Part shown: positions 33,349 through 46,049 of the stretch, in pieces | Layout: the number at the start of each line of letters is the position of its first letter | How positions within the stretch are numbered: the first letter of the stretch is position 1 | Assembly: GCA_037043015.1 (NCBI GenBank) | Contig: CM073330.1 | Location: forward strand, 5,481,263 to 5,545,262 | DNA length: 64,000 bases | DNA from: Bryum argenteum | Taxonomy: Eukaryota; Streptophyta; Bryopsida; Bryales; Bryaceae | Direction: 5' to 3' | The notes under the pieces: generated by a model | Database searches by the model: none | What the model was told of the DNA's origin: nothing | What the model saw: only the letters and a program-made list of their open reading frames with translations | Program-made: the position numbers and the translations under genes

Positions 33349-33655
33349 GATGGAGCATATTCCTCTAGAGATCCTTTACACAAGAAGATCTACTCAAGTA
33401 TTACGGCAAGATAATTCACTCAACTACTCTGACTGCCATCATTACAGCGTCTTTGACTTGTAGATCATGGGAAACTTATACGATTCGCGTTTTACAAATA
33501 TCGGTGATATCTCTTCAAGGATGCACATGGAGCATATTCCTCCAAGATCGCTCGCAGAAGAAGATCTACTCAAGTACTCCGGCAAGATGATTTACTCAAC
33601 TACTCTGACTGCCGTCATTACAATGTCGTATTTGACTTGTAGATCATGGGAAATC
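33349..33655. repeat. Two direct repeats of about 125 bp
   Basis: Copies at about 33349-33475 and 33524-33655 share tggagcatattcctc, gaagatctactcaagta, ctcaactactctgactgcc and tttgacttgtagatcatggg. They differ by scattered substitutions. The frame at 33467-33727 that spans the second copy has no recognisable domain. Confidence 0.75.
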
Positions 33656-34295
33656 GGTGATATCTCTTCAACTTGTTGTCTTATTATGATATCAAAACTT
33701 TTCCTATACATAAATATATTATTCTAATAGTATATGAATCGTTGTAAACTTTTATAGATTATTGCAAGTAGGTGTCTATATGTTTACAAAATGGGCTTGT
33801 ATCATTTCAACTTCTAAATCCAAGTGACGTTTCCCAGGTTTATAGATTTATTATTATTATTATTATTTTTTTATTTTTTAAAGTTGATGAGTTTTATTTG
33901 TATACTCTATAAAATGTAATCATAAATCTTATTATTTATCAGCAGTGTATATACACTGCTCACTACAATATCCTATTTGAAATGCATTTATAGAAAATCT
34001 CAAATAATCTCCAACGCCTTCTTGAAACTATACAATGAAGAGAGTTTCATAATTGTCATGTAAATTTCTCAATCCATTCAAGCCTTGCAAGTTGATAAAC
34101 TAAAATGAGGGTGGCAATACCTAAATCAAAAGACTTTCGTTATATCCTTTGGGCAAGTCATGTGATTTAAGGTACAAGTGTAAGCGAGAAGACAATTTTT
34201 AGTGTAGCCCAGAAGATATCAAAAGGTCACTAGAGAAGAGAAGAGCTTCGTACATCTGATGCGGAGTTTGATTTTTGGTTACCCAATGCGTTATG

Positions 34296-34425
34296 TAGAG
34301 AGCAAGTAAGGCCTCAACAAGTGGCAGAACAATGCGTTACTTAAAAATCAAGGAAGGCGTCAACAAGTGGCATAAAATATCTTGTGTAGAAGAGCAAGTA
34401 AGGCCTCAACAGGTGGCATATTTTC
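34296..34425. repeat. Three short tandem units of about 46 bp
   Basis: The phrase agtaaggcctcaacaagtggca appears near 34305 and 34397, with a diverged middle copy (ggaaggcgtcaacaagtggca) near 34352. The surrounding DNA from 33660 to 35160 shows no supported gene. Confidence 0.6.
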
Positions 34426-35165
34426 GTAATGACCTCTCCGCCTACCTCCAAGTCATGGCCTCTCGCACGTTACGCTACTACCTTTTCAAACAAGATTTCA
34501 AATTACTTCGCTCTCTATTTTGGAGCCAAAGCTATAAAATAGTTTCAATAATGGTGAGGACAATAAAGACGGTGGCCAATACCTCTTTCAGTCCTACCCC
34601 AATTCAATCACAATCTATAAAGAAAATCCTAAAAATACGATTACCCATTACTACCTTACTCATCCTAAATCCCAACCAATAACATCAATGCCCAATAGTC
34701 CTAATGATTGGGGATGCGGCATGATTACTTATAGGTATCTCTAAAATAAAAATCACACTATGATACTGTAAAGATTGAGTAAGAAAGTGCAAAATAACAA
34801 GGTAAGCAAGATTTTGGGGAACCCAACAATCCATCTATAACTCCATTGAGGCCCACTTTATACACATGCTAGGGCCAGCTGGACAGCGGGCCGAATTCAA
34901 CGGCGAGAGTTCGGGCCCAAGTTGGGGAGTTCACGCCAGGGTAAACCTTGTCCCAATTGCATCACTTGGGCCCGAATATTTTGGCGCCAAAATAGTGCCA
35001 CATAGGATGCCACATGGGATAAGTTGAAATTTGGGTCGGGCCCTAGTATAAAGCCCTTGGGCCCGATTTGAAAGAATCGAGCCATCCTATTAGTTGAAAT
35101 TTGAAGAATTGGGGCCAGCCCTCAATCCGGCCCCAAGTATAATGTAGCCCTACATAGATGATAGT

Positions 35166-35760
35166 TTATTACAAGCTGGATGAGGGTTGGTAACAAGCTG
35201 GATGAGGGTTGGTAACAAGCTGGATGAGGGTTGGTAACAAGCTGGATGAGGGTTGGTAACAAGCTGGATGAGGGTTGATAACAAGCTGGATGAGGGTTGA
35301 TAACAAGCTGGATGAGGGTTGATAACAAGCTGGATGAGGGTTGATAACAAGCTGGATGAGGGTTGATAACAAGCTGGATGAGGGTTGATAACAAGCTGGA
35401 TGAGGGTTGATAACAAGCTGGATGAGAGTTGATAACAAGGTGGATGAGAGTTGATAACAAGGTGGATGAGAGTTGATAACAAGGTGGATGAGAGTTGATA
35501 ACAAGGTGGATGAGAGTTGATAACAAGGTGGATGAGAGTTGATAACAAGGTGGATGAGAGCTTGCAACAAGGTGGATGAGAGCTTGCAACAAGGTGGATG
35601 AGAGCTTGCAACAAGGTGGATGAGAGCTTGCAACAAGGTGGATGAGAGCTTGCAACAAGGTGGATGAGAGCGGATGAAGGTGGATGAGAGCTTGTTACAA
35701 GATGGATGAAGGTGGATGAGAGCTTGTAACAGTATGGATGAACGAGGATGATATATTGTA
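35166..35760. repeat. 22-bp minisatellite, about 24 copies in four homogeneous blocks
   Basis: The unit is of the form gatgagagttgataacaagg. Going left to right the array has about 4 units with ggttggtaacaagctg, about 8 with ggttgataacaagctg, about 7 with gagttgataacaaggtg and about 5 with gagcttgcaacaaggtg, then diverged units to 35760. Within a block the units are identical. Because 22 is not a multiple of 3 the array is open in all three minus-strand frames, which explains three long overlapping frames there; none is a gene. Confidence 0.92.
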
Positions 35761-36180
35761 ACAATATGGATGAACTTGGATGAGATTCAATGTCCAGCAG
35801 TGCTGTACAGGGAACAATGCACAAATGATAAGTGATCAATATAAACAAAGTTAAATTGATAAGTGACCAATATAAACAAAGTTAAATTGATAAGAGACAG
35901 AGAATGGGGACGACACCTTATTTGATTTTGGAGGATAACATTACTCCATTTGCATGGCTATATTGGGGTTGTGGTAACTTTAGGATCTGCTATGTTTATC
36001 CCATTTATAATTTTATCCCAGAATTATTACTATGCAAGAAATACCTGACTTACATGATTTCATATTAAGTCCTGAAATAACCATTTTCTGTTATTTGAGA
36101 TTTTTTCTTTGATTTTGTATAGAAACGAAGATGAAGGTGAAAGTACAATTGCCTATGTAAAAGAAGTGCTTATCTCATAT

Positions 36181-36322
36181 GATCAATTATGATAATACTA
36201 GATAAATTATGTTTGTTGAAACTTGATAGTGGTTCGTTGATTCTTTAATATGATCAATTATGATAATACTAGATAAATTATGTTTGTTGAAACTTGATAG
36301 TGGTTCGTTGATTCTTTAATAT
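36181..36322. repeat. Perfect 71-bp tandem duplication
   Basis: Units 36181-36251 and 36252-36322 are identical. No gene overlaps. The wider 35760-37850 interval is AT-rich intergenic DNA with no supported coding sequence. Confidence 0.92.
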
Positions 36323-36512
36323 GAAAATTGTAGCATATATCTATCTAATTTAACCATCAAGTGTAGCATATCTTTGAGAATTGGGTGAAAATACACTATA
36401 AGATGTATGAATTGAATCGTTTATGTATACTTGATTATAAATTGGACCTTATGTGTCACGAACAAAATAGTTATTTATTGTGCAAGTTATGATCTAAAAT
36501 TTCAATTCCATT

Positions 36513-36953
36513 GAAATGGCGTTATTCCCTTTAAATGACACGTTCATTGTGCTCAAAATAGGGAAAATAACAGAGGCTTTCGTTAGTTTTTGATCTCTAA
36601 AAATTATATGAGGGCAACATTTCTCAATTCCACTTTAAAAACATTGCAATTTATGAATGGCCATTGAGGGATATTTGCCCTTCTACGAAATATTTTTCAT
36701 TGGTCGTTCAAAAACAACAATGTTTTGAATTGTACTTAAGAAATATTGCGCTCTGACTACTTTACAAAGGTCGACAACCATCAAATGTGTGATATTAGGG
36801 AGTTTTGGTGATAGTATAGAAATTAAGTATATGATGAATAACGTGGGTGATAATAAAAAGTCATGCCATTTTAAAGGCATATGCAGGTATGCCTTTAAAA
36901 TGACATGTTTTAGAAGGGGGGCCAAAATGGCACATGAAATAACGCCATTTTAA
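36513..36953. mobile_element. Possible MITE with 13-bp termini
   Basis: The word aaatggcgttatt near 36515-36527 is repeated in inverted orientation as aataacgccattt near 36938-36950. Near the right end a hairpin has two 18-nt arms (36864-36881 and 36888-36905, one mismatch) separated by 6 nt. No target duplication could be fixed, so the call is tentative. Confidence 0.35.
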
Positions 36954-37849
36954 CCAAATTGAGGTTCTAAATTATTTTGGTTATATATTAAAAAATATGA
37001 ATGTATACAAGTAAGTGATTTGTGAAGTTCCATGAAATTGTTGCTTTATATCTTGTATGTTGGAATACTTGTGATATTTTTACAATCACTATGACCCTAG
37101 GTTTGTTTTTGTAATATTAAACTTAGGATTGTGTTCGAATCTTGACTTGTGCGCAACACAATGAAAATACATGTACTAATCAACAATTCTTGTACCCAAT
37201 ACACTATAATTGCCTCCACCCTTGCTTGTTTTAGTTATACCTACTTAACTTGTGTCCCATTATCCAAGCAACCTATTTTAATTATATATTCCCGTAAATA
37301 ACACACCAAAGGTGCTATACCAACCGCCCTAAACATACCTATCACATCAATACATGTATCATGATGGCGGTCGGTTTGTTTCACCTTGTCCGTCACCTAT
37401 CACATTAGACATGCATTAGGATAATGCTTGTATTTTTTAACCTTGTTTCTTACATGTCACACTAGACATGCATTAAGATAATACTCGGTTTGTTTCACCT
37501 TGTCTCTTACTTGTCACATAGACATGGATTAGAAGGACATTGAGTTCGTTTCATCGTATTCCTTAAGACAATGCTTAGTTTGTTTCGGTTATAACAAACT
37601 TAGGGTTACATATGATTTTGACCTTATTGTTTACTTTGACACATTAAACATGCACCAAAGTAAGGTTCAAACTTGTTTTAGTTGTAACAAACTTTTAAGT
37701 TAGACATTGTCCCTTACATGTTATATTACATGTGCATGAGGATGATTTTGTTTCACTTGTAATAAATTTGGGAGAATATTTTAATTTTGACATTATACCT
37801 TACCTGTTATTGAACGTGGACAAGGATGACACTTAGCGAACTTGCACGA

Positions 37850-39150
37850 GAATGTTTCTCGGTGCACGTGTACGAGGATGATACTCGATGCACATGTATG
37901 AGGATGTTGCTGGGTGGAAGCATGTTGCTCGGTAGACGTGTACGATGATGTATCTTGGTGGACGTGTACAAGAATGTATCTAGGTGGATGTGTACGAGGA
38001 TGTATCTCGGTGGACGTATACGAGGATGTCGCTCGGTGGGCGTTTATGAGATGTTTACGAGGATGTTGGACATTGGAAATGTATGGGAATGGATGTACAG
38101 AAGAATGTTGGTGACTGGACGTGTATGAGGATCGCTGAGTGGACGTGTAGGCGAGAATATTGCTTAGTGGACATGTAGGAGGGCATGTCGAATGTCGCTC
38201 AGTGAACGTGCATGAGAATGTCGGTGAGTGGATGCGTATGAAGATGTCGCGGAGTGGACGTGTAGGTGAGAATGTTGCTTAGTGGACATGTAGGAGGGCA
38301 TGTCGAATGTCGCTCAGTGAACGTGCATGAGAATGTCGGAGAGTGGATGCGTATGAAGATGTCGCGGAGTGGACGTGTAGGTGAGAATGTCACTGAGTGG
38401 ATGTGTATGAGGATGTTGGTGAGTGGATGCGTATGAAGATGTCGCTGAGCTGAGTGGACGTGTAGGTGAGAATGTCACTGAGTGGATGTGTATGAGGATG
38501 TCAGTGAGTGGACGCGAGGGAGAATGTCGGCGAGTGGACGTATATGAAGATGTCGCTGAGTGGGTCTGTAGGCGATAATGTCATTGAGTAGACATGTAGG
38601 TGAGAATGTCGCTGAGTGGACGTGTAGGCAAGAATGTTGTTGAGTGGACGTGTGGGCGAGAATGTCGGTGAGTAGACGTGTATGAGGATGTTGGTGAGTG
38701 GATGTGTATGAGGATGTCGGTGAGTGGACGTGTATGAGGATGTTGGTGAGTGGATGTGTATGAGGATGTCGGTGAGTGGACGTGTATGAGGATGTTGGTG
38801 AGTGGATGTGTAGGCGAGAATGTCGGTGAGTGGACGTGTAGGCGAGAATGTCGGTGAGTGGATGTGTAGGCGAGAATGTCGCTCACTGAACGTGTAGGAG
38901 AATGTCAGTGATGGACGTGTATGAGAATGTTGCTCAGTGGATGTGTAGGTGAGAATGTCGCCTAGTGGATGTGTACGTGAGAATGTCGCTCTAGTGGATG
39001 TGTACGAGAATGTCGATGAGTGGACGTGTATGAGGATGTTGCTAAGGGGACGTGTATGAGGATGTTGCTAAGGGGACGTGTATGAGGATGTTGCTAAGGG
39101 GACGTGTATGAGGATGTTGCTCAGTAGCCGTGTACGAGGCTGTTGCTCAG
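37850..39150. repeat. 24-bp minisatellite, about 50 diverged copies
   Basis: The unit reads approximately gtgagtggacgtgtatgaggatgtc, with frequent variants (gtaggcgagaatgtc, gcgtatgaagatgtc) and higher-order repeats such as a near-exact pair around 38142-38246 and 38257-38370. Apparent frames such as 38581-38886 translate the repeat and are not genes. Confidence 0.88.
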
Positions 39151-39469
39151 TTTGTTTCAGCAATAATAAACCTAGAACTATGTTTGATTTTTCACTTGTG
39201 GCGGATACATCAAAGGTATCTATTCTTATTATCTATATTCATAAAATGACACATTAGAGGCACATTTTTATTTGTATTCACAAGTTTTTCACGAGAGTAG
39301 ATTCGAACATATTGACAACCTCAAAAGAGTCCTTGAAATTTGTGATCCAAAACCTCTATGTTACTTCATGAATAATTATCATAATAAATAAGTAACTTAT
39401 TGTGGTTGATAGAAGAAAAGCGAATAATGAAAGAAGTGAAAGTACGCCAATACGGATGAGAATAAATGG

Positions 39470-41198
39470 ATCCCGCAAACGTCGTGAGGACGGGAGGGAC
39501 GCGCCGCGCCGCGGGGCTGCGGCAGCCAAAGTGGCCGGTGCGAAAGCGACTTGCAGCGGCAGCAAGCGGCGCGGCAGTCTCGCAGCAGCCCCCTGCTGCT
39601 TCTCTCCCCAGGCTCCCTCACAGCACAGCCTTGCTGCTGCCTGCTGCTGCTGTGCTCCCCTCTTGTAGGCATCCTCCTCGAATTGCGGTGAGTGGGAAGT
39701 TATTGGAGCTTCAAGGGTGACCACCCTCCACACCCACACCAGCCTCGCAATGTGCCACTACTGCCGAAACGGAAGGAGCGCTCAAGCAAAGCCATCACCA
39801 GCACTAGCACCACCAGCAGCTGCTGCAAGGAGAACAACCACCCACCACCTCACACCATCGCACCTCTAGTCTAGATTCATTCACTCACATGGATGCTGGC
39901 ACCCCTGGAGCTTCGTATCTTTCTTCCAAGCCAGTTTCTGTGAGTGGCCACCTCCTATTACCCTAGATGCGCGCTCAAGAAAATGAGATTCTACACACCG
40001 ACCGTAGGTTTCCGATGAGTGTTACTCGAGATTCATTCTTTCCCGTTTTCTTATTGAGCTCCTTTTCCGTAGGGTTGCATTGAGCGAGCACTACCTTTCT
40101 CTTCTCTTCTCTTCTCTCCCGACTAGGTTTGGTGACGACTTTTTTAACCTTACCTCAGCATTGCGAGATCACTGTTGTAAGGCTCTTAAGAATGCTGAAG
40201 CAACATTGTTGAGTGAGTCTGAATTTTGTGAAGAGCTTATATCTTTAGGGCTTAGATGCGCTTCGCCGAGTTTCCGATTGCTTCAGCAGTACTCTGGCCG
40301 CTCTTTAGATTTCGCTTCTTGAGTGATTGGCTTTCTTTCTCCCTGCAACAATCTAGGTCTTTCTGAAATTCTATCTGGTTTTGCGGTTCACAATTTCTCA
40401 ATGACCGAGATTTCGTACAGAATTATTTTAATGTCGGTATTCAAGCATTTCCAGGCAATAGAGTTAGTCTTGATTGAAGATTTATTACTGGGATGATACC
40501 TTACGATCTCTGGTTTCTAGTGTTCAAGAAATCGCGAGGAATTTTGCATTCGTGAGTGACTGGATATGGAAGGCTTTGAGTTTCTTATGGCCTTGACGTA
40601 TCAGGAGACCTCTTTCACGGATACATTAAACAATACATGGATATTGTAGGGTTGGTATTAGAGAATTGGATCTTGATGGAGACTTAAGTGCACGAAACGG
40701 GATGTAATCATAGAGAGGTTGTGTTAGTAATATACTCTCCAATGCTAAGTTTTTGTGCCCTCGGTTTGTGTGTAGTTTGTTCATCAGTGGTGTATCATCT
40801 CCATCAATGAACTGAAGGCTTATTCAAGCGGCCAATCTCTGTGTTTAAGGAGCATGAGATTCAGAACATGCGGATGATGTTTGAAGAAACAGGAACATAG
40901 AGGATTGATGAGTTACTGTCGACAATGGTATGCTGTTCTTTGAGGCCATGCACCGACCTAGTTGCAGTGGAGGATATTTCTTGGTAGGGAAGTTGAGTTC
41001 TGGCACTTTGAGCTGGCTATTGGTGTATGGCTACTCGTTTCTGTGGAACATTTAACAAGGTCCAATATCGGCCTGGAGCCAATTCAGTCATTGAGGCACT
41101 GAGTTGCTATGTGACGACTCTTGGCATAGAGGACGTGCCATACCAATATGAGTAGTGGACCCTGAACTTAAGCTTTATCGGTAATTGCAGCTATAATC
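39470..41198 (+). promoter_or_regulatory. GC-rich promoter and leader of the MAPKKK gene, with an upstream ORF
   Basis: A sharp GC-rich island (39470-39660, CTGCTG and GCAGC runs) follows the minisatellite and is the likely promoter or first leader exon. The ATG at 40080 opens an 80-codon upstream frame ending at 40322 (MSEHYLSLLFSSLPTRFGDD), whose composition is more protein-like than the other local frames. The main start codon is at 41199 after a pyrimidine-rich ggtaattgcag, so the leader is probably spliced just before the ATG. Confidence 0.45.
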
Positions 41199-44100
41199 AT
41201 GCCCTGGTTTTCTAGGTCAAAGGATAGTAAGAAGGGGCATCAGAAACAGACACAAGGGTTATTCGATGGAGGTCGACCGAGGGGGATGCCATGGCAAGAT
41301 GATGGCAGTAGTAAAAACTCTCGGCATAGTTTAGACTTGGTATCGGATACAGGCTCAGGCTCTGGCAAAGGCTCGAGGTCACCATCACCATCTTCGCCTA
41401 GCAACAACAGCAGCAGCAAAGGAGGAGGAGGAGGAGGCGGAGGAGGGCGTCATTCCCGGGGCCAGCCCCTTCCGTTACCATGTGCACCTCCCATGAAGGC
41501 CATGGAACGGACGTACTCAGCCAGTCAGCTGCCGAGCTCGCAGACTCAGTCTCCCACTGGGTTGCATCATGCGCCTTCTATGCCTCTCCCTTCGCCCACT
41601 CAGCTTGCGCGCATGGAGTCCACTACCGAGGGGGATTATCCTTCGGGTTCTGTTTCTAGTGTGAGCTCCCTTGGAAGTGCCGATGTGGATACCAGGCAGC
41701 AAGCTAGAGTTTCGAATCTCCGTCCCATGCAGGAGACCGAGCCTTTCGACCAGATGCGGCCATCCCCCCAGTAAGTGCACTGTCCTTAACCTGTCATTAT
41801 GTTGATGGGAGGGAAAGTATGCTATGTGTAGTCATTACCAGCTTGCAGTGTTTACCGCATTTATGATGAGTAAGACCTGCGAAGAATGTGATGTTTGGCA
41901 AATCGCTGTAGAGCTCTGGAGAGATCACTGACTCTCATGAGATCTTACAGTTCTTATGGGAAGTTGTAGGCCTCTATAAGTGGAAGCAGACTTACTCATA
42001 TTGACTCAAAAGCTTGTGGCCAGAGAAATTCAATCACATAATGCTTGCTAACAAGACCAATATAAGTGAGTAGGGGCTGGTATAAGAGCGGGATTAGGTT
42101 ACATATGTGATCACCACAACATCGTTTCGGATGCTATCGGTCATGTGGTGTCTATCAGATCACCAAGTGATACAGTTGCTTATCCGATCTCTATATAAAA
42201 CTCTTCTTAATGACAGCATACCAATCATATCCTCAGAAAGGCTCATGGTTAGAGAAGTCCAGTTGTAGCACTTGCTTACAAGATTAATGTGAGTTGGTGT
42301 TAGTAACAGGGGCCGATATAAGAGGCGGCATTAGGTTATCGAGATTTTGTTATCCTATACCTTACCACAATATTGTTTGTGGTGTTTTATAGAATGGGGC
42401 AAGCCTCATCTACACCGCGAGGAAGAGTGTTGCGGCCGCACGAATCAACAAGGCTGGAGACATCGCGTTCAACGAGTCCACTTCCAGGCAGTCACCCATC
42501 TGCAACCTCGCCAACCTCCCGGGTATGGGCACCAATCTGGCAGGCAGAAGGGATGTACCCAGCTCCACTGAAGATTCCGCAACCAGACAGTTCAATGTCA
42601 AGCCCAGCACCCAGTCCGCGGGCCATTTTGCATGCGCAACGGACCAACATGGAGCCAATGGGTTTATCAGGGTCAGCAAGCCCGCGTTCCGGCAACACTT
42701 CCACACATAATTCATGGCAAGGAGATGGAGCGCCTTTGTGGCCACCTCAGCAATACGATGAGAGGTCTCCGAGTCCAAGTCCGAGGCTACGAAGCCCTGG
42801 TCCCAGTCGAACCACGAGTGCCACTGTCTCCCCTCTGCATCCACGAGCTGGAGGAGGTCGAGGACCGGACTCTCCCACTGCTTGGACTGCGGATGAAGGT
42901 GGTCAAGGGAGCAGGTCTCCTTATGCTCCTAAGCCATTGCCGTTGCCTCCTCTCCCGAGTGGAAATAACAGCCCTTACAGCTCCCCGCCTATTACCTCCG
43001 GTCCTAGCACTCCCACCATGCTCTCTCGTCACCCCTCTAGTAATGCCATGGAACGCTACAGCTCTCCTGTCTCTGGGCCTCCTCCTTTTTCGGGAACTCC
43101 GACTAAATGGCAGAAGGGGAAGCTTCTCGGCAGTGGAACTTTCGGAAATGTGTATGTGGGGTTTAACAAGTAAGTGCGGTTTCAGTCTCTTTCCTTTTCG
43201 CGCTACTTGAAGTTACAATGTCGTATTAACTTGAATGTTGTGTATGTGTACTTACAGTGATAACGGAGGTTTTTGTGCCATGAAAGAGGTGCTCTTGGTT
43301 TCTGATAATGAGAAGTCAAAGGAAAGCGTGAAGCAGTTAGGCCAGGTTTGTTGTCTTTATCTGATCCTTCATTAGGCACTGAAATGAGGTTTGAAACATT
43401 CTGTTACATTGCTCCACTTGAGGGATGATTCCAAATACATTGCTTCGCTCTGTGATAGGATCTTTTAGGAATAGTACTCCCGATGTACCTTGTTGATTGG
43501 CTTGGACTGGTTTGGGTTGATCTTTTTGATCTGAAACTGATCTCAAGCTAGTTTTACTAGAATTGTGTCTTTGTGTACATTATGATTGTGAGTTTGCAAT
43601 CCGATTCGGTCTGACGAGTTGCTTCTGTTCTCGTGAATCAGGAAATAAGTTTGTTGAGCAAGTTAAGGCACGAGAATATTGTACAGTATATCGGCACCGA
43701 AACGGTACAGTACAGCACTATTTTGCATTTGTGCTTGAATGTGGTTTTGGTTTGTATTGTGGCATGTATGAATTGGGTTGGATCTGACTGTGGAATTGAT
43801 AACTTCATGCAGTTGGACGACAGGTTGTATATATATTTAGAGTATGTTTCAGGAGGGTCGATCCATAAGCTACTCCAAGAGTATGGGGCTTTCAGAGAGC
43901 CTGTTGTACGAAACTATACTCGTCAAATTCTCTCTGGACTTGCCTATCTGCATTATAAGAATACCGTTCATAGGTATTTTCTTATTCTTTACATACCTTT
44001 TGGACTTCAGTTATCTCGAAGTAACGAACACTTCCTTTTTGTGGGTGTTGTGATTAAAGTAAGTGACATTGAGACTGCTTGTATCCTACCTTCAGGGATA

Positions 44101-46049
44101 TAAAGGGAGCAAACATTCTTGTGGACACCAATGGTATGGTGAAACTTGCTGACTTTGGCATGGCGAAACATGTAAGTTAATCATTTTCCAGTACACTCGA
44201 CTTTTCTCTCTGAAACTTGTTGTCTTGCACTTTGATTGTAAACTACACGATCATTTCTCGTGTTCGTTTGACGGAGTGCTCTTTGTCAATCTTCTATGTC
44301 ATCTGGATACTTTAGTTTCTGCTTTGTGTTTACGATGCATCAGAGGTATGTTTCTAATGTCGGACGCTATATTGCTGTGCAGATTTCCGCTCAATCATTT
44401 CTCCAGTCTTTCAAGGGAAGCCCCTACTGGATGGCTCCTGAGGTATGCTTGCTAGTCCTGATTGTCCTACACTCTGTGTCCTTTCTTGACATGTTTAAGA
44501 TTTTTCGAACCTTCCTTTTTAATTTACATTATTTATGGTTCCTTTCTAAGTGCACTTCATTCTTTGGTTGTAGGTAATCAAGCACACAGGAGGTTACGAT
44601 TTAGCTGTGGATATATGGAGTCTTGGTTGTACTGTGCTTGAGATGGTGACTACCAAACCGCCATGGCACCAGTATGAAGGGGTAAGCAGAACAGATCTAG
44701 CTTCTGCACCTCTGTTATGTTCAATTTTTAATCACTGTGGAGATCACGACAGCTCCAATGTGGCTTTAGGAGTTTCTTCGATAAAGTAGCGACACCTTGA
44801 CTAAACTAAGTGTTTCGACCGTCTAACAGGTTGCAGCGATGTTCAAGATTGGGAATAGCAAAGAATTGCCTGCCATTCCAGATTTTTTGTCCAGAGAGGG
44901 GAAGGAGTTTGTCCGGTTGTGTCTGCAACGAGACCCTGCTCACCGGCCTACAGCCGCCCAGCTGCTAGAACATCCTTTCGTTCAGGACGCAACACGCATT
45001 TGCCGACCAGATGATACTCTTGCTGGAATTGCCGACCTGCCGCCCAGTAGTCCTGCAATGAGACCTGTGGTTAGTGATTTGCACAACTCCCGCGCAGTTT
45101 GTAAAGCCTACTCTCACGTTTTTCCTTATGGCCGTGCTTGCAAGAATGTCATTGGCCAACTAGAATGAAAGTCGACTATTCGTACCTTTGCACATGTGAG
45201 ATATATTAATTATCGAATCTGCTTGCTGTGTGATTGTAGAACGTGGGACACAGGCATGAGAATGAAGGAGGCTATTCCACACAAGCCAGAGGGAGGCCAG
45301 CACATTCTCCAACGTACTAGTCGCTTCCATCTCTTCACATATTTTACCTTCTATCAAACTTGCTATCGAAAACGGTTGTACTGGTCGTTCAGGATGTTTG
45401 CTAGAGTATCCAATTGCGCCAGACTTGATTTGGCACCTTACGTAACGTGAAACGTGTGCGCAGATCAATGTCGATTCTAGCGCTTTGTTTCTTTCAGTTG
45501 TGATGGCGATCTGACGGCTTATCTGTTTTGCTGATTTGCAGCGAACTCTCACCACGGGCTCATCATGCAAGACTAATGCACCAATATAGTGGAGTAAGCA
45601 CTCCCATGATGAGCTCCGGGACATCCACACCGCAAAGGGGAGGAGGCTACGGGAACTCGCACTTACTTCCCAACCAGGTCTCCGGTGCCTTTGGGGCGTA
45701 TCCAAACGAGCAGGGCTACAGCTCCAGGACTCCAAGTGGTCGGTATGCAAGCCCCACCAGCAGCTCCATGATGAATGGAGGTGGCGGCGTACATTACCCT
45801 GAGCCTCGCAAGGAGTTCAACTGGAGCACCACGCCTCCTCAGCAACGAACACCGGATGGCAGCCCCCGCAGGAGTAATAAATTATCCAATGTAGATAACA
45901 ATATTTTAGACTATGCTCTCGGTAGGATGGAGATTCAGGGCAACGGAAACTCCCAACATTATCATCATCCGCACCCAAGGCCAGGGTCGAATCACCAGAG
46001 CCCGTTGCTTAGCCGCACCAATAGTCATGAGTATGGTCGCCCCTGGTAA
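41199..46049 (+). CDS. YDA: YODA-like MAPKKK (MEKK-type Ser/Thr kinase)
   Basis: YODA-class kinases start MAPK cascades that set asymmetric division and cell fate in plants. Eleven exons: 41199-41770, 42393-43169, 43258-43345, 43642-43704, 43813-43973, 44096-44171, 44383-44442, 44574-44681, 44830-45069, 45240-45313, 45542-46049; 2727 nt, 908 aa (Arabidopsis YODA 883). The N-terminus [16 protein letters not shown] and the block [10 protein letters not shown] are YODA landmarks; the first 430 residues are Ser/Pro-rich. The kinase domain has GSGTFG (about 438), catalytic Lys in CAMKEV (K459), [16 protein letters not shown] (D555), DFG (D573) and GSPYWMAPE. The tail after HPFVQD is Ser/Gly-rich with YODA-like SRTPSGRY patches. 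All key catalytic residues are present. The last two junctions are fixed by frame only. Confidence 0.95.
41994..42376. repeat. Two direct repeats of about 130 bp in the first MAPKKK coding intron
   Basis: Copies at about 41994-42124 and 42224-42376 share cttgcttacaaga, tataagtgag/taatgtgagt, gtataagagcgg/atataagaggcgg and cattaggttay, followed by caccacaatatcg/ccacaatattg. They look like fragments of a dispersed element. Confidence 0.55.

Noticed and set aside
35122-35848. Three overlapping long minus-strand frames of Ser/Thr/Leu/His repeats
   Set aside because: Artefacts of the 22-bp minisatellite, which is open in every minus-strand frame.
38581-38886. 101-codon minus-strand frame
   Set aside because: Translation of the 24-bp minisatellite.
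35166-39150. Repeat arrays as a CRISPR locus
   Set aside because: Units are contiguous without unique spacers, and the genome is eukaryotic; both are minisatellites.
39397-39739. Overlapping frames in the GC-rich island on both strands
   Set aside because: Simple CTG/GCA runs open several frames; no start context or family signature, best seen as promoter or leader.
43633-44103. 156-codon frame as a separate kinase gene
   Set aside because: It is intron read-through joining exons 4 and 5 of the MAPKKK; spliced exons give the continuous kinase domain.
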